A DNA stretch of 64,000 nucleotides, from assembly GCA_963772955.1 (NCBI GenBank), contig CAVYZF010000007.1, positions 248,001-312,000 on the forward strand. Direction: 5' to 3'. Of this stretch, positions 41,015-49,203 are shown in pieces. Every line of letters starts with the position of its first letter. Positions within the stretch are counted from its first letter, which is position 1. Position numbers and translations under genes: made by a program. Source of the stretch: Gp6-AA40 sp963772955 (GTDB lineage: Bacteria; Acidobacteriota; Vicinamibacteria; Vicinamibacterales; UBA2999). The notes under the pieces were generated by a model, which had not been told where the DNA came from, ran no database searches, and saw only the letters and a program-made list of their open reading frames with translations.

Positions 41015-42437
41015 CTCGAAGCGGATTCATCTGATTGGTGTGTGCGGCACGGCGATGGCGACGCTCGCCGCGTTGCTCAAGAGCCGTGGGCACATCATTC
41101 AAGGATCGGATCAGAACGTCTACCCGCCGATGAGCGACTTCCTCGTCGAACAGGGCATCAAGACATTCAGCGGGTACTCGGCCGACCACATCACTCCGGA
41201 CATCGACCTCGTTGTCGTGGGCAATGCGATCTCGCGCGGCAACGCCGAGCTCGAGTCGGTGCTCGAGCGGAAGGTTCGTTATTGCTCGTTGCCTGAGGCG
41301 GTTCGCGATCACTTTCTCTGGGGTTCGCGGTCAGTTGTCCTCGCCGGCACGCACGGCAAGACAACGACGACATCTCTGACGGCGTGGCTGCTCACGAGTG
41401 GACAACTCGATCCCTCCTTGCTCGTGGGCGGCATCGCCCTGAACTTCGGACAGCAGGGGTCGAGCTATCGCGTCGGGAAGGGGCGAGACTTCGTGATCGA
41501 AGGGGACGAGTACGACAGCGCCTTCTTCGACAAGACCGCCAAGTTCCTCAAGTACCTGCCCGATATCGCCGTCATCGGGAACATCGAGTTCGATCACGCG
41601 GACATCTACGCCGACCTCGATGCGGTGCTGCTGGCGTTTCGCCGGCTCGCGAATCTCGTCCCGAAGAACGGGCTCCTGCTGCTCGGCGCCGACAGCACGC
41701 ACGCGCACGCGCTTGGCCGCCTGGCGGTGAGCCCGGTTGAGACGTTCGGTCTCGGTGGCGACGCGACGTGGCGCGCGGAGGACGTCAGTCATCACGACGG
41801 CCTGACGCAATTCACGGTCCTGAGGCGGAACGAAATGTTTGGCCGCTTCGAGTCGCCGCTGCTTGGCGAGCACAACGTGCGGAACGCTCTGGCCGCGATT
41901 GGGGTCGGCGCGCATCTCGGGCTGTCGCCATCGGCGCTGGCCGAAGGGCTGCGAACGTTCAAGGGCATCAAGCGCCGGCTCGAGACCGTCGGCGTCGCCG
42001 ATGGCGTGACGGTGCTCGACGACTTCGCTCACCATCCGACGGCCGTGCGCGAGACGTTGTCGGCACTGCGGTCCGGTTACCCGGGCCGGCGAGTCTGGGC
42101 CGTCTTCGAGCCGCGTTCGGCTTCGTCGTGCCGGCGCGTGTTCCAGGACGACTTCGCCCGCGCGTTCGGGCAGGCCGACCAGGTCATCCTGGCAGCCGTG
42201 TTCCGCTCCTCGCTGCCGGAGTACGAGCGCCTCGATGCCACGCAACTCGTCGACGATCTGCGCGCCAGTGGCAAGCAGGCCCGTCACATCCCGGAGATCG
42301 ACACGATCGTGGACACCCTCGTTCGCGAGCATCGCCCCGGAGACGTCGTCGTGCTGATGTCGAACGGCGGATTCGGCGGTATTCACGGGAAGCTCCTCAA
42401 CGCGCTGAATGGATCCACAGGCACCGCGCATTCGTGA
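41007..42437 (+). CDS. mpl: UDP-N-acetylmuramate:tripeptide ligase (murein recycling)
   Basis: A 476-residue Mur ligase. The N-terminal 'RIHLIGVCGTAMATLAALLK' replaces the MurC 'GIGG-GMSG' pattern as expected for Mpl; ATP loop 'VLAGTHGKTTTTSL'; 'VIEGDEYDSAFFDKTAKFLK' is a strong Mpl signature; C-terminal 'VLDDFAHHPTAVRETLSAL'. It attaches salvaged L-Ala-D-Glu-diaminopimelate tripeptide to UDP-MurNAc. TTG 41007 overlaps the end of ldcA. Its product feeds the same pool as the murB/murA genes downstream. Confidence 0.94.
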   Translation: MSNSKRIHLIGVCGTAMATLAALLKSRGHIIQGSDQNVYPPMSDFLVEQGIKTFSGYSADHITPDIDLVVVGNAISRGNAELESVLERKVRYCSLPEAVRDHFLWGSRSVVLAGTHGKTTTTSLTAWLLTSGQLDPSLLVGGIALNFGQQGSSYRVGKGRDFVIEGDEYDSAFFDKTAKFLKYLPDIAVIGNIEFDHADIYADLDAVLLAFRRLANLVPKNGLLLLGADSTHAHALGRLAVSPVETFGLGGDATWRAEDVSHHDGLTQFTVLRRNEMFGRFESPLLGEHNVRNALAAIGVGAHLGLSPSALAEGLRTFKGIKRRLETVGVADGVTVLDDFAHHPTAVRETLSALRSGYPGRRVWAVFEPRSASSCRRVFQDDFARAFGQADQVILAAVFRSSLPEYERLDATQLVDDLRASGKQARHIPEIDTIVDTLVREHRPGDVVVLMSNGGFGGIHGKLLNALNGSTGTAHS

Positions 42438-44043
42438 CGCGGGCGATTCCGCGCTCCTCATCGAGTGGGACGACGCGATCGATCCGGAAATCAACGCCCG
42501 GGCGATCGCAACCGCAGCGGCGATACGCGATGCGGTAATCACCGGCCTGCGCGACGTTGTGTCCACGTATCGATCCGTCGCTGTCTTCTTCGATCCGTTG
42601 AAGGTCGAGCCTGACGAATTGCGTGCCGTGCTCGCCAGGCTGAGCGGCGAGCCAAGGCACGTTGGGCAAGGGAAGACCATCGATGTTCCCGTGACCTATG
42701 GCGGCGAGGCTGGTCCCGATCTCGCTGCGGTTGCCGAGTGGGCGACGTTGAGCACCGATGCCGTGATCGCGAGCCACGCCGGCACTGAATACCGCGTGTT
42801 CATGCTGGGGTTTCTGCCGGGGTTTGCCTACCTGGGTCCGGTGGATGCGGCCATCGCGGCTCCCCGCCGCAGCACGCCGCGTGTGCGTGTTCCCAGAGGC
42901 TCCGTCGGCATCGCGGGACGGTTCACCGGTGTGTACCCACGCGAGTCGCCGGGAGGATGGCAGCTTATCGGGTGGAGCGGGGTGAAGGTCTTCGATGTGA
43001 CGCGGACCCAGCCATCGCTGTTTGCGCCTGGCGACGTCGTGCGCTTCAGATCGGTGCCTGCTCAGGAGACGTCGGCAGGCAACGACGTTCTTCAGGCGGG
43101 CGAGTCACGCGACAGCAGTACGCGAATCGTCACCGTGCTCCGGGCGGGGCTCTTCACGACGATCCAGGATCGCGGCCGGTGGGGTCAGCAGGCGAGCGGC
43201 GTGCCGGTGAGCGGTGCGATGGATCTCGTCGCTCATCGCGCGGCGAATCTGATCGTTGGAAACAGTGACGATGCAGCGACGCTCGAGGTGACGGTGGTGG
43301 GCCCCGGGCTACGGATGGAGCAAGAGACGCGAGTCGCGATTACGGGTGCCGACCTCGATGCGAGCATCGACGGAACGACGGCGCCTCTCGGCGTCGCGAT
43401 GCGTTGCCGCCCCGGAAGCGTGCTGCGGTTTGGCGAGCGACAATGGGGTGCGCGCGCGTATGTCGCGTTCGATGGTGGCATCAATGTGCCGCTGACGTTC
43501 GGCAGCCGTGCGACACATGTGGGCGCGGCGCTGGGTGGGATCGATGGTCGCGCACTGGTGGGTGGCGACCGACTTCCGTTGGGGCCATCACGCGCTGAGG
43601 CGTTGAGGGCGTCAATCGTGTCGCCGGGAACGGTACGCGGTGGCGCGCGGCTCCGAATCCTGGCCGGGCCGCAGGACGACTTTTTCTCCGAGCCTGCCTT
43701 CGCAGTGCTCGAGCGCACGCGCTTTGTGGTGACGCCGCAGTCAAATCGGATGGGCTACCGGTTGTCTGGCGGCAATATTCCCCGCGCCAGCGATCGCGAG
43801 ATGATCTCTGACGCGACGTTCGTGGGCGCCATCCAGGTGCCGGCGTCAGGAGAGCCGATTCTGCTTATGAGCGATCGCCAGACAACAGGTGGTTATCCCC
43901 AGATGGCCACGGTCATCACCGCGGATCTTCCGCTCGCCGGTCAACTCGCGCCGGGAGACTGGGTGGAGTTTGCGCGCTGCACACGCGCCGAGGCGATCGC
44001 AGCCCTTCGCGATCAGGAAGCGATGCTCGGTGGTCTCACCTAG
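42409..44043 (+). CDS. pxpBC: 5-oxoprolinase subunits B and C, fused
   Basis: A 544-residue fusion. PxpB (KipI-like) part, about 1-215: 'RIRDAGDSALLIEWDD', 'MLGFLPGFAYLGPVD', 'TPRVRVPRGSVGIAG' and 'GVYPRESPGGWQLIG'. PxpC (KipA-like) part, about 235-540: 'RAGLFTTIQDRGRWGQQASG', 'GAMDLVAHRAANLIVGN' and 'RGGARLRILAGPQDDFF'. With PxpA the complex opens 5-oxoproline to glutamate using ATP. pxpA is not next to it. It overlaps mpl by 29 bp and murB by about 14 bp, an unusual place inside a murein cluster. Allophanate-hydrolase relatives are less likely. Confidence 0.9.
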   Translation: MDPQAPRIRDAGDSALLIEWDDAIDPEINARAIATAAAIRDAVITGLRDVVSTYRSVAVFFDPLKVEPDELRAVLARLSGEPRHVGQGKTIDVPVTYGGEAGPDLAAVAEWATLSTDAVIASHAGTEYRVFMLGFLPGFAYLGPVDAAIAAPRRSTPRVRVPRGSVGIAGRFTGVYPRESPGGWQLIGWSGVKVFDVTRTQPSLFAPGDVVRFRSVPAQETSAGNDVLQAGESRDSSTRIVTVLRAGLFTTIQDRGRWGQQASGVPVSGAMDLVAHRAANLIVGNSDDAATLEVTVVGPGLRMEQETRVAITGADLDASIDGTTAPLGVAMRCRPGSVLRFGERQWGARAYVAFDGGINVPLTFGSRATHVGAALGGIDGRALVGGDRLPLGPSRAEALRASIVSPGTVRGGARLRILAGPQDDFFSEPAFAVLERTRFVVTPQSNRMGYRLSGGNIPRASDREMISDATFVGAIQVPASGEPILLMSDRQTTGGYPQMATVITADLPLAGQLAPGDWVEFARCTRAEAIAALRDQEAMLGGLT

Positions 44044-45130
44044 GCGTCCCTTCGTCGTGCGCGAGCACGTTCCGCTTCATTCACTCTGCACCCTGGGCGT
44101 TGGCGGACCCGCACGCTGGTTTGCCAGAGCCGACAGGAGCGAAGACGTCCGCGCGATCCATCAATGGTGTTCGGACCATGACGTTCCGCTGTTCGTGCTC
44201 GGCGGTGGAAGTAACCTTGTCGTCTCCGATGACGGCTTCGACGGTCTGGTGCTGTCGATGGCGGTGACTGGCGTGACCATGGCCAACACATCGGGTGCCA
44301 CGATCGTGAGCGCAGGCGCTGGCGAGTCATGGGACCAGTTGGTCGAGTCGGTTGTCGGACACGGCTTGAGCGGGGTGGAGTGTCTGTCGGGCATTCCCGG
44401 GACTGTGGGTGGCACGCCGATCCAGAACGTGGGTGCGTACGGACAGGAAGTGTCGAGCGTCATTGAACGCGTGGTCGCGTTCGATCGCACGAGTGCCGAG
44501 TTGCTCGAGATGAGCCCCGCTGACTGCCGCTTCTCGTATCGCATGAGCCGGTTCAAGACCGACGATGCGGGCCGTTTCATCGTGTGCGGCGTGTCCTTTC
44601 GGCTTGCTCATTCCACGCCGGCATTGAGCTATCCCGATCTTGCCGCGGAGCTGGAGAGACGCGCGGTTCGCGACCCGCTTCCTCTCGATGTCCGCGACGC
44701 CGTTCTGACGATCCGTCGCCGCAAGGGCATGGTGCTCGATGCGGGAGATCCGGATACGCGCAGCGTCGGATCGTTCTTCATGAACCCGGTCGTGACGCTC
44801 GACGATCGTCAACGGATTGCGTCATTGGCTGGCGAGCCGGTTCCCGGCTTTACGACGGCCGACAGCCGGGTGAAGATACCGGCAGCGTGGCTGATCGAGC
44901 GATCGGGCGTGCGCAAGGGATCGGCTGAACGGACGGTTGGCTTGTCCACCAAGCATCCGCTTGCCATCGTCAATCGTGGCGGCGCGACATCGACGGATGT
45001 GATCGCGTTTGCCGTCAAGGTCAAACGCGCCGTGCTCGACTGGTGCGGTGTCTGGTTGCGACCCGAGCCGGTGTTTGTCGGATTGGATGAGAACGAGGAC
45101 GCACGGTTCCTCCAGAAGGCGCGCGGCTGA
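44030..45130 (+). CDS. murB: UDP-N-acetylenolpyruvoylglucosamine reductase
   Basis: A flavoprotein that reduces the MurA product to UDP-MurNAc. FAD motifs: 'LFVLGGGSNLVVSDDGFDGL', 'SGIPGTVGGTPIQNVGAYGQ'; catalytic Ser in 'RSVGSFFMNPVV'; 'KIPAAWLIERSGVRKG' and 'GLSTKHPLAIVNRGGATSTD' near the C-terminus. I chose GTG 44030 (366 residues); GTG 44057 (357 residues) is also possible because the conserved part begins at 'VPLHSLCTLGVGGPARWF'. It overlaps pxpBC and its TGA overlaps the murA ATG. Confidence 0.93.
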   Translation: MVSPRRPFVVREHVPLHSLCTLGVGGPARWFARADRSEDVRAIHQWCSDHDVPLFVLGGGSNLVVSDDGFDGLVLSMAVTGVTMANTSGATIVSAGAGESWDQLVESVVGHGLSGVECLSGIPGTVGGTPIQNVGAYGQEVSSVIERVVAFDRTSAELLEMSPADCRFSYRMSRFKTDDAGRFIVCGVSFRLAHSTPALSYPDLAAELERRAVRDPLPLDVRDAVLTIRRRKGMVLDAGDPDTRSVGSFFMNPVVTLDDRQRIASLAGEPVPGFTTADSRVKIPAAWLIERSGVRKGSAERTVGLSTKHPLAIVNRGGATSTDVIAFAVKVKRAVLDWCGVWLRPEPVFVGLDENEDARFLQKARG

Positions 45131-46389
45131 TGTCGACACTACTGATTGAAGGGGGACACCGGCTCGAGGGCCGCGTGGCCGTTGAAGGCAACAAGAACGC
45201 GGCGCTGCCGTTGCTGGCGGCGTGCCTCCTCACCGAGGAAGAGTGCGTGCTCAGCAACGTGCCGCGCATTGGCGACGTCGAGGTGATGGCGCGGCTGCTG
45301 CTCGATATCGGCGCCGAGGTCGAGGGTATTGGCACGACGACGCTGCGGATTCGCACGCCGCGAATCAATACCGACGAACCGGATCGAGGGCTTGTTGGGC
45401 GGTTGCGTGGATCAGTGTTGCTGCTCGGGCCTCTGCTCGCGCGCACTGGTCGCGCGCACATCGCGCCGCCTGGTGGTGACTTTCCCGCGCGCCGGACGAT
45501 CTCGACTCACACCGAGGCGCTGCAGGCACTCGGCGCGCGCGAACGCCATGGCCCAGACCACGTGCTCGAAGCGCCCGACGGCCTGAAGGCGGCGTCGATG
45601 TATCTCTACGAGGCGTCAGTCACCGGTACCGAGACGGCGCTGCTCGCGGCAGCTTCGGCGCCAGGCGTTACCGAGATCCGTCACGCAGCCACCGAGCCGC
45701 ACGTCGTCGAGCTGTGCGAGTTCCTCACGAAGATGGGCGCGCACGTGTCCGGCATCGGGAGCTCGAAACTGCGCATCGAGGGCACGTCAAAGCCTCGTGG
45801 CGCGCAGCACGAACTTGGCGGTGACTACATCGAAGCCGGAAGTTGGGCAGTGGTCGGTGCGATCACCGGTGGTGAGATCGCGATCGAAGGGTGTCGCGCC
45901 GAGGACATCGAGGTCGTCGCCGCTGTGATGCAACGGATGCGAGTCGAGTGCGGCATGCGCGACGGTGTCTTCGAGGTGAAGCCGTCGAAGCCGGTCGCGG
46001 TTCGTCGTATTGCCACCGGGCTGTGGCCCTCGTTCCCAAGCGACCTGGTGAGCCTCGTGACGGTGCTCGCCACGCAAGCTGCCGGGCGCACGCTCATCCA
46101 TGACTGGATGTACGAACTTCGCTTGTTCGCATTGGAGCAGATGAGCGGTATGGGCGCCGATCTCTTCCTGGCTGATGCGCACCGCATGATCGTCACAGGG
46201 CCGACGAAGCTTCGCGGCGGCCGCACGCTCGACAGCCGCGACCTGCGGTCGGGAATGTCACTCATCGCGGCCGGCCTCGCCGCGGATGGGCAGACGCGAG
46301 TGGCACCGCTCGAAACCGTCGAGCGCGGCTACAGTCAGCTCGTCGATCGGCTCAAGGCGCTCGGAGCGAAGGTCGCGAAGGTAGAGTGA
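45130..46389 (+). CDS. murA: UDP-GlcNAc 1-carboxyvinyltransferase (MurA), Asp at the fosfomycin-target Cys
   Basis: A 419-residue two-domain enzyme that adds enolpyruvate to UDP-GlcNAc, the first committed step of murein synthesis. 'LEGRVAVEGNKNAALPLLAA' holds the conserved Lys-Asn; 'SFPSDLVSLVTVLA' the catalytic Asp; 'ERGYSQLVDRLKALGAKV' the end. In the mobile loop the usual GGC(x)4R reads 'PPGGDFPARRTISTHTE': Asp replaces Cys115 (E. coli numbering) and Arg120 is kept. MurA enzymes with Asp at this site (as known in mycobacteria and chlamydiae) resist fosfomycin. It is coupled to murB by TGATG. Confidence 0.93.
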   Translation: MSTLLIEGGHRLEGRVAVEGNKNAALPLLAACLLTEEECVLSNVPRIGDVEVMARLLLDIGAEVEGIGTTTLRIRTPRINTDEPDRGLVGRLRGSVLLLGPLLARTGRAHIAPPGGDFPARRTISTHTEALQALGARERHGPDHVLEAPDGLKAASMYLYEASVTGTETALLAAASAPGVTEIRHAATEPHVVELCEFLTKMGAHVSGIGSSKLRIEGTSKPRGAQHELGGDYIEAGSWAVVGAITGGEIAIEGCRAEDIEVVAAVMQRMRVECGMRDGVFEVKPSKPVAVRRIATGLWPSFPSDLVSLVTVLATQAAGRTLIHDWMYELRLFALEQMSGMGADLFLADAHRMIVTGPTKLRGGRTLDSRDLRSGMSLIAAGLAADGQTRVAPLETVERGYSQLVDRLKALGAKVAKVE

Positions 46390-46393
46390 CGCT

Positions 46394-46477
46394 TTTCGGT
46401 GCGATCCCGATGCTTGCCAGTGCGAACTCGATTCCTGTCGGTGCAAGCGTGAACCTTGTCGGTGCGTTGAGCTTCAC
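46394..46477. repeat. Four degenerate 21-bp tandem units after murA
   Basis: Starting 5 bp after the murA stop, four 21-bp units align as TGTCGGTGC followed by 12 more variable bases (46394, 46415, 46436, 46457); TCGGTGC or CAGTGC is constant. 21 bp is a whole number of codons but no gene covers it. It ends 9 bp before a truncated acetyltransferase. Confidence 0.7.
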
Positions 46478-46485
46478 TCGTGAAT

Positions 46486-46644
46486 GTGCCACGTGAACTC
46501 CGAACCGAGCGGCTACTGCTCCGCCGATGGGTGGCGTCCGATCTTGATCCGTTCGCAGAACTCAATTCTGATCCTCGCGTGATGGAACACTTTCCGAGCG
46601 TGCTGACGCGTGCCGAGGTGTCGAGTTCGCACCGAGAAGAGTGA
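46486..46644 (+). pseudogene. Truncated GNAT acetyltransferase remnant
   Basis: A 52-codon frame (GTG 46486 to TGA 46642-46644) encodes the N-terminus of a RimJ/RimL-type GNAT: 'RELRTERLLLRRWVASDLDP' then 'FAELNSDPRVMEHFPSVLTR'. These are strand 1, helix 1 and the start of helix 2. The acetyl-CoA-binding part is missing; after 'AEV' the sequence turns to unrelated residues and stops. It lies between murA and the convergent secretin gene. It is too short to be active and is read as the leftover of a deleted gene. Confidence 0.72.
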
Positions 46645-46648
46645 GTGA

Positions 46649-48466
46649 TTACTTCGGCGGCGGCTGTACTGGCGGAGGTGGCAGGATCGGTGACGCGTTC
46701 GGCAGACCGGTCGGCATTTGCGGAGCCGCGGGCGCCGGCTCGCGCTCGATCGGAGGCGCTGCCGGCAGCGGAATGGGCACAGGCAGTGCCACTGGTCCGG
46801 CCACGGTATCGCCGACGCGGAACGGTCGCAGATCGTCCTCGCTGAGATCGAGCACGCGGATGACGCGCGGCGTCAGCGTCAGGACGATGTCAGTCTCCTG
46901 GGTCTCGCGCTGCGTCTGGGCAAACAGGCGGCCGATGACCGGGAGATCGCTCAACCCGGCGACTCCTCGCAGTACGCGCCGCTCCTCATCGCGGATCAGG
47001 CCGGCAAGGAGGTTCGTCTCGCCGTCCTTGAGACGAATGACCGTGTTGATCTCGCGATTGCCGAACGTGGGCAGACCGCCGAAGCCCGATCCGGAGATGC
47101 TGCTGACCGCGATCTTCAGCGCGAGCGACACTTCATCGTCGTGATGCGTGCGCGGCGTGATATCAATGTTGACGCCGATGTTCTCGTAGTTGAACGACGT
47201 GATCGGCTGCTGATTCACACCACCCGTGGCGATCGGCGAGAAGATCGTCACCGGCACCGGAACGCGCTCGCCGAACCGCGCTTGCGCCGCCATGCCTTCC
47301 GACGTCCGCAGTTGCGGGTTTGCGAGTGTGCGCGTGTTCGAGTCGTTCTTGAGCAGCCGGTAGTACAGGTTCGGCAGGTTGGTGAGCAGGATGTCGGCTT
47401 GTGTCAGGTTGCTCAGATCGCGCAGCGACAAGCCGTCCCGGTTGATACTGGCCGCGCCATTGATACCGGTTGGCGGATCGCCGGGCGATGCGATCTGTAT
47501 CCCGAACTCTCGCAGGCGAGTGCGATCGATCTCGAGGAGCTCGACGTCGATCACGACTTCGGGGCGCGCCTTGTCGATCGCCGCGATGATCTTGCCGGCA
47601 GCCGCGACGCGCTCAGGCGTGTCCTTGATCATGATCGCGTTGGTCGCCGTCACCGGCGCCACGCGCCGCGCATCGATCACGACGCGCAACAGATCCATCG
47701 TTTCTTTGAGATCGGCGTTGCTCAGGAAGAACGGGCGAACGATCTCTTCCTCGTACTCCTGGCGCTTGGCCGCGGTATCCGGGATCACAGTGACTGTACG
47801 CTGAGCCGTGACGCGATAGAAGCTCCGAGTGGCCGTCGAGACCGCCTTCAGCGCCTCTTCGAAAGAGGTGTTCCGAAGGTCGACGGTGACCGGCTGCGGT
47901 CGAAACTGCGGATCAAAGATGACATTCACGCTGCCGATCTTGCCGAGCGCGGTGAAGACGTCTCGCGAGTTGGCCTCGCGGAAGGTGAGCGAGTCCGGCA
48001 TCCGGATATCGGTTGGAAGCTCCTGGCCCGCCGGCATCAGCTCGCGCGATTTTTCGACCAGCGTCTGCAGCTCTGTCTTGCCGTCCTTCGTGGCGACCTT
48101 GGTCCGGAGCTGCGTGCGAACGGTGCGCAGGGCATCGTCGATGTCCGCATTGCCTGGATTGAGTTCATAGGCGACTTGCAGTTCGACCAGCGATTCGTCA
48201 AGGCGACCGGATGCCTCGTATCGGCGCGCGCGCGCGTAGTGATCGAGTGACGCGCGCATCTTGGCCACGTCGAGCGACTGCTTCGCCTCGCGATTGTCCG
48301 GATCCTCGCGCAGCGCCTTCGTGTATTCCACGATGGCGCGGTCGTAGTCCTTGAGCATGTCGGCCTGCTGGCCGGCGCGCAACGCGGCGCTGGCGGCGCA
48401 GCCGGCCAGAGTGACTGACAGGAGCGCCAGCGGGAGCAGCGACAGTCGGCTAGTTGCGTTGGCCAT
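46649..48466 (-). CDS. Secretin lipoprotein with N-terminal TPR (GspD/PilQ-like)
   Basis: A 605-residue outer-membrane secretin. Lipobox at Cys23 ('LLSVTLAGC'); TPR-like repeats at about 27-125 ('ADMLKDYDRAIVEYTKALRE', 'YARARRYEASGRLDESLVEL'); a short secretin N0-type domain ('DSLTFREANSRDVFTALGKI', 'IFDPQFRPQPVTVDLRNTSF'); N1-type domain; then the secretin barrel ('QARFGERVPVPVTIFSPIAT', 'NREINTVIRLKDGETNLLAG', 'LSDLPVIGRLFAQTQ'), and a Pro-rich tail. It probably forms the outer-membrane gate of a type II-like machine whose other genes are not here. ATG 48466 lies inside lolA, 17 bp before its stop. Confidence 0.9.
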   Translation of the reverse strand: MANATSRLSLLPLALLSVTLAGCAASAALRAGQQADMLKDYDRAIVEYTKALREDPDNREAKQSLDVAKMRASLDHYARARRYEASGRLDESLVELQVAYELNPGNADIDDALRTVRTQLRTKVATKDGKTELQTLVEKSRELMPAGQELPTDIRMPDSLTFREANSRDVFTALGKIGSVNVIFDPQFRPQPVTVDLRNTSFEEALKAVSTATRSFYRVTAQRTVTVIPDTAAKRQEYEEEIVRPFFLSNADLKETMDLLRVVIDARRVAPVTATNAIMIKDTPERVAAAGKIIAAIDKARPEVVIDVELLEIDRTRLREFGIQIASPGDPPTGINGAASINRDGLSLRDLSNLTQADILLTNLPNLYYRLLKNDSNTRTLANPQLRTSEGMAAQARFGERVPVPVTIFSPIATGGVNQQPITSFNYENIGVNIDITPRTHHDDEVSLALKIAVSSISGSGFGGLPTFGNREINTVIRLKDGETNLLAGLIRDEERRVLRGVAGLSDLPVIGRLFAQTQRETQETDIVLTLTPRVIRVLDLSEDDLRPFRVGDTVAGPVALPVPIPLPAAPPIEREPAPAAPQMPTGLPNASPILPPPPVQPPPK

Positions 48467-49142
48467 TCGTGATGACGTCGACACCGCGGGGGATACGGAA
48501 CGCAAAGTCCTTATCGGATATTCCCTTATTTTCCTTCAGGTTTTCGAACCTCAGGGTCGATTCGCCACCCTGGCGGTCCCTTGTCGTGAGCGCCCGGATT
48601 TGAAGGGTCGTGGGGTCGAGAGCCACGATCAGATACTCGTATTCCGACTCGTTGCGCCGCGGCGTCAGCTTCAACGCGACGGCCCCTTGGACGGGACTTT
48701 CCGCCTTTTCGGCGGTGAAGTCCTTGACCAGGTCGCCCTTTCCGGCGAGAAAGAGCACCGGTGTGGGCGCTTCCGTGTCAGTCGGCACGTTCGACACCAT
48801 CACCTGGCGGTCCTCGGGAATGTACGAATACATTTTCTGGCCGTCCGACACGAATTCCTTGCGCTCAGGGCTGGTGTACGTCCACCGCATCAAGCCCGGT
48901 TTCTTCACAGCCACCGTACCGCGCTCGCGAGTCTCGGTGCGTAACACGCCGCCGCGGTAAGTCTGGACGAAGTCAGCCGTGAAATCGCGCACGTTTTGAT
49001 ATCTCGCCTGCAGGGCCTTGGCGAGTGCCTCCGGACTTTGCCCCGTTTGGGCAGAGCCCAAAACAGGTAACGACAGTAGCACGACCAGCGCTGTGCACAG
49101 GTGCACAAAACGCTCGAACGAGGGTGTCCTTCGCATCGGCAT
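48450..49142 (-). CDS. lolA: Outer-membrane lipoprotein carrier protein LolA
   Basis: A 230-residue periplasmic chaperone that carries lipoproteins to the outer membrane. Signal peptide about 1-30 ('VVLLSLPVLGSAQ'); LolA features 'QNVRDFTADFVQTYRGG', 'RERGTVAVKKPGLMRWTYTS' and 'SDGQKMYSYIPEDRQVMV'; the C-terminal 'FENLKENKGISDKDFAFRIP' hairpin. ATG 49142 is used, with a second ATG two codons on. It is coupled to the downstream secretin lipoprotein, a likely client. Confidence 0.92.
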   Translation of the reverse strand: MPMRRTPSFERFVHLCTALVVLLSLPVLGSAQTGQSPEALAKALQARYQNVRDFTADFVQTYRGGVLRTETRERGTVAVKKPGLMRWTYTSPERKEFVSDGQKMYSYIPEDRQVMVSNVPTDTEAPTPVLFLAGKGDLVKDFTAEKAESPVQGAVALKLTPRRNESEYEYLIVALDPTTLQIRALTTRDRQGGESTLRFENLKENKGISDKDFAFRIPRGVDVITNGQRN

Positions 49143-49203
49143 GCCTAGGTTACAGCAAGGCGGGTGCCTGAACACGGTCGCGCGGTAGGGAGCAACCTGA
49201 CTT

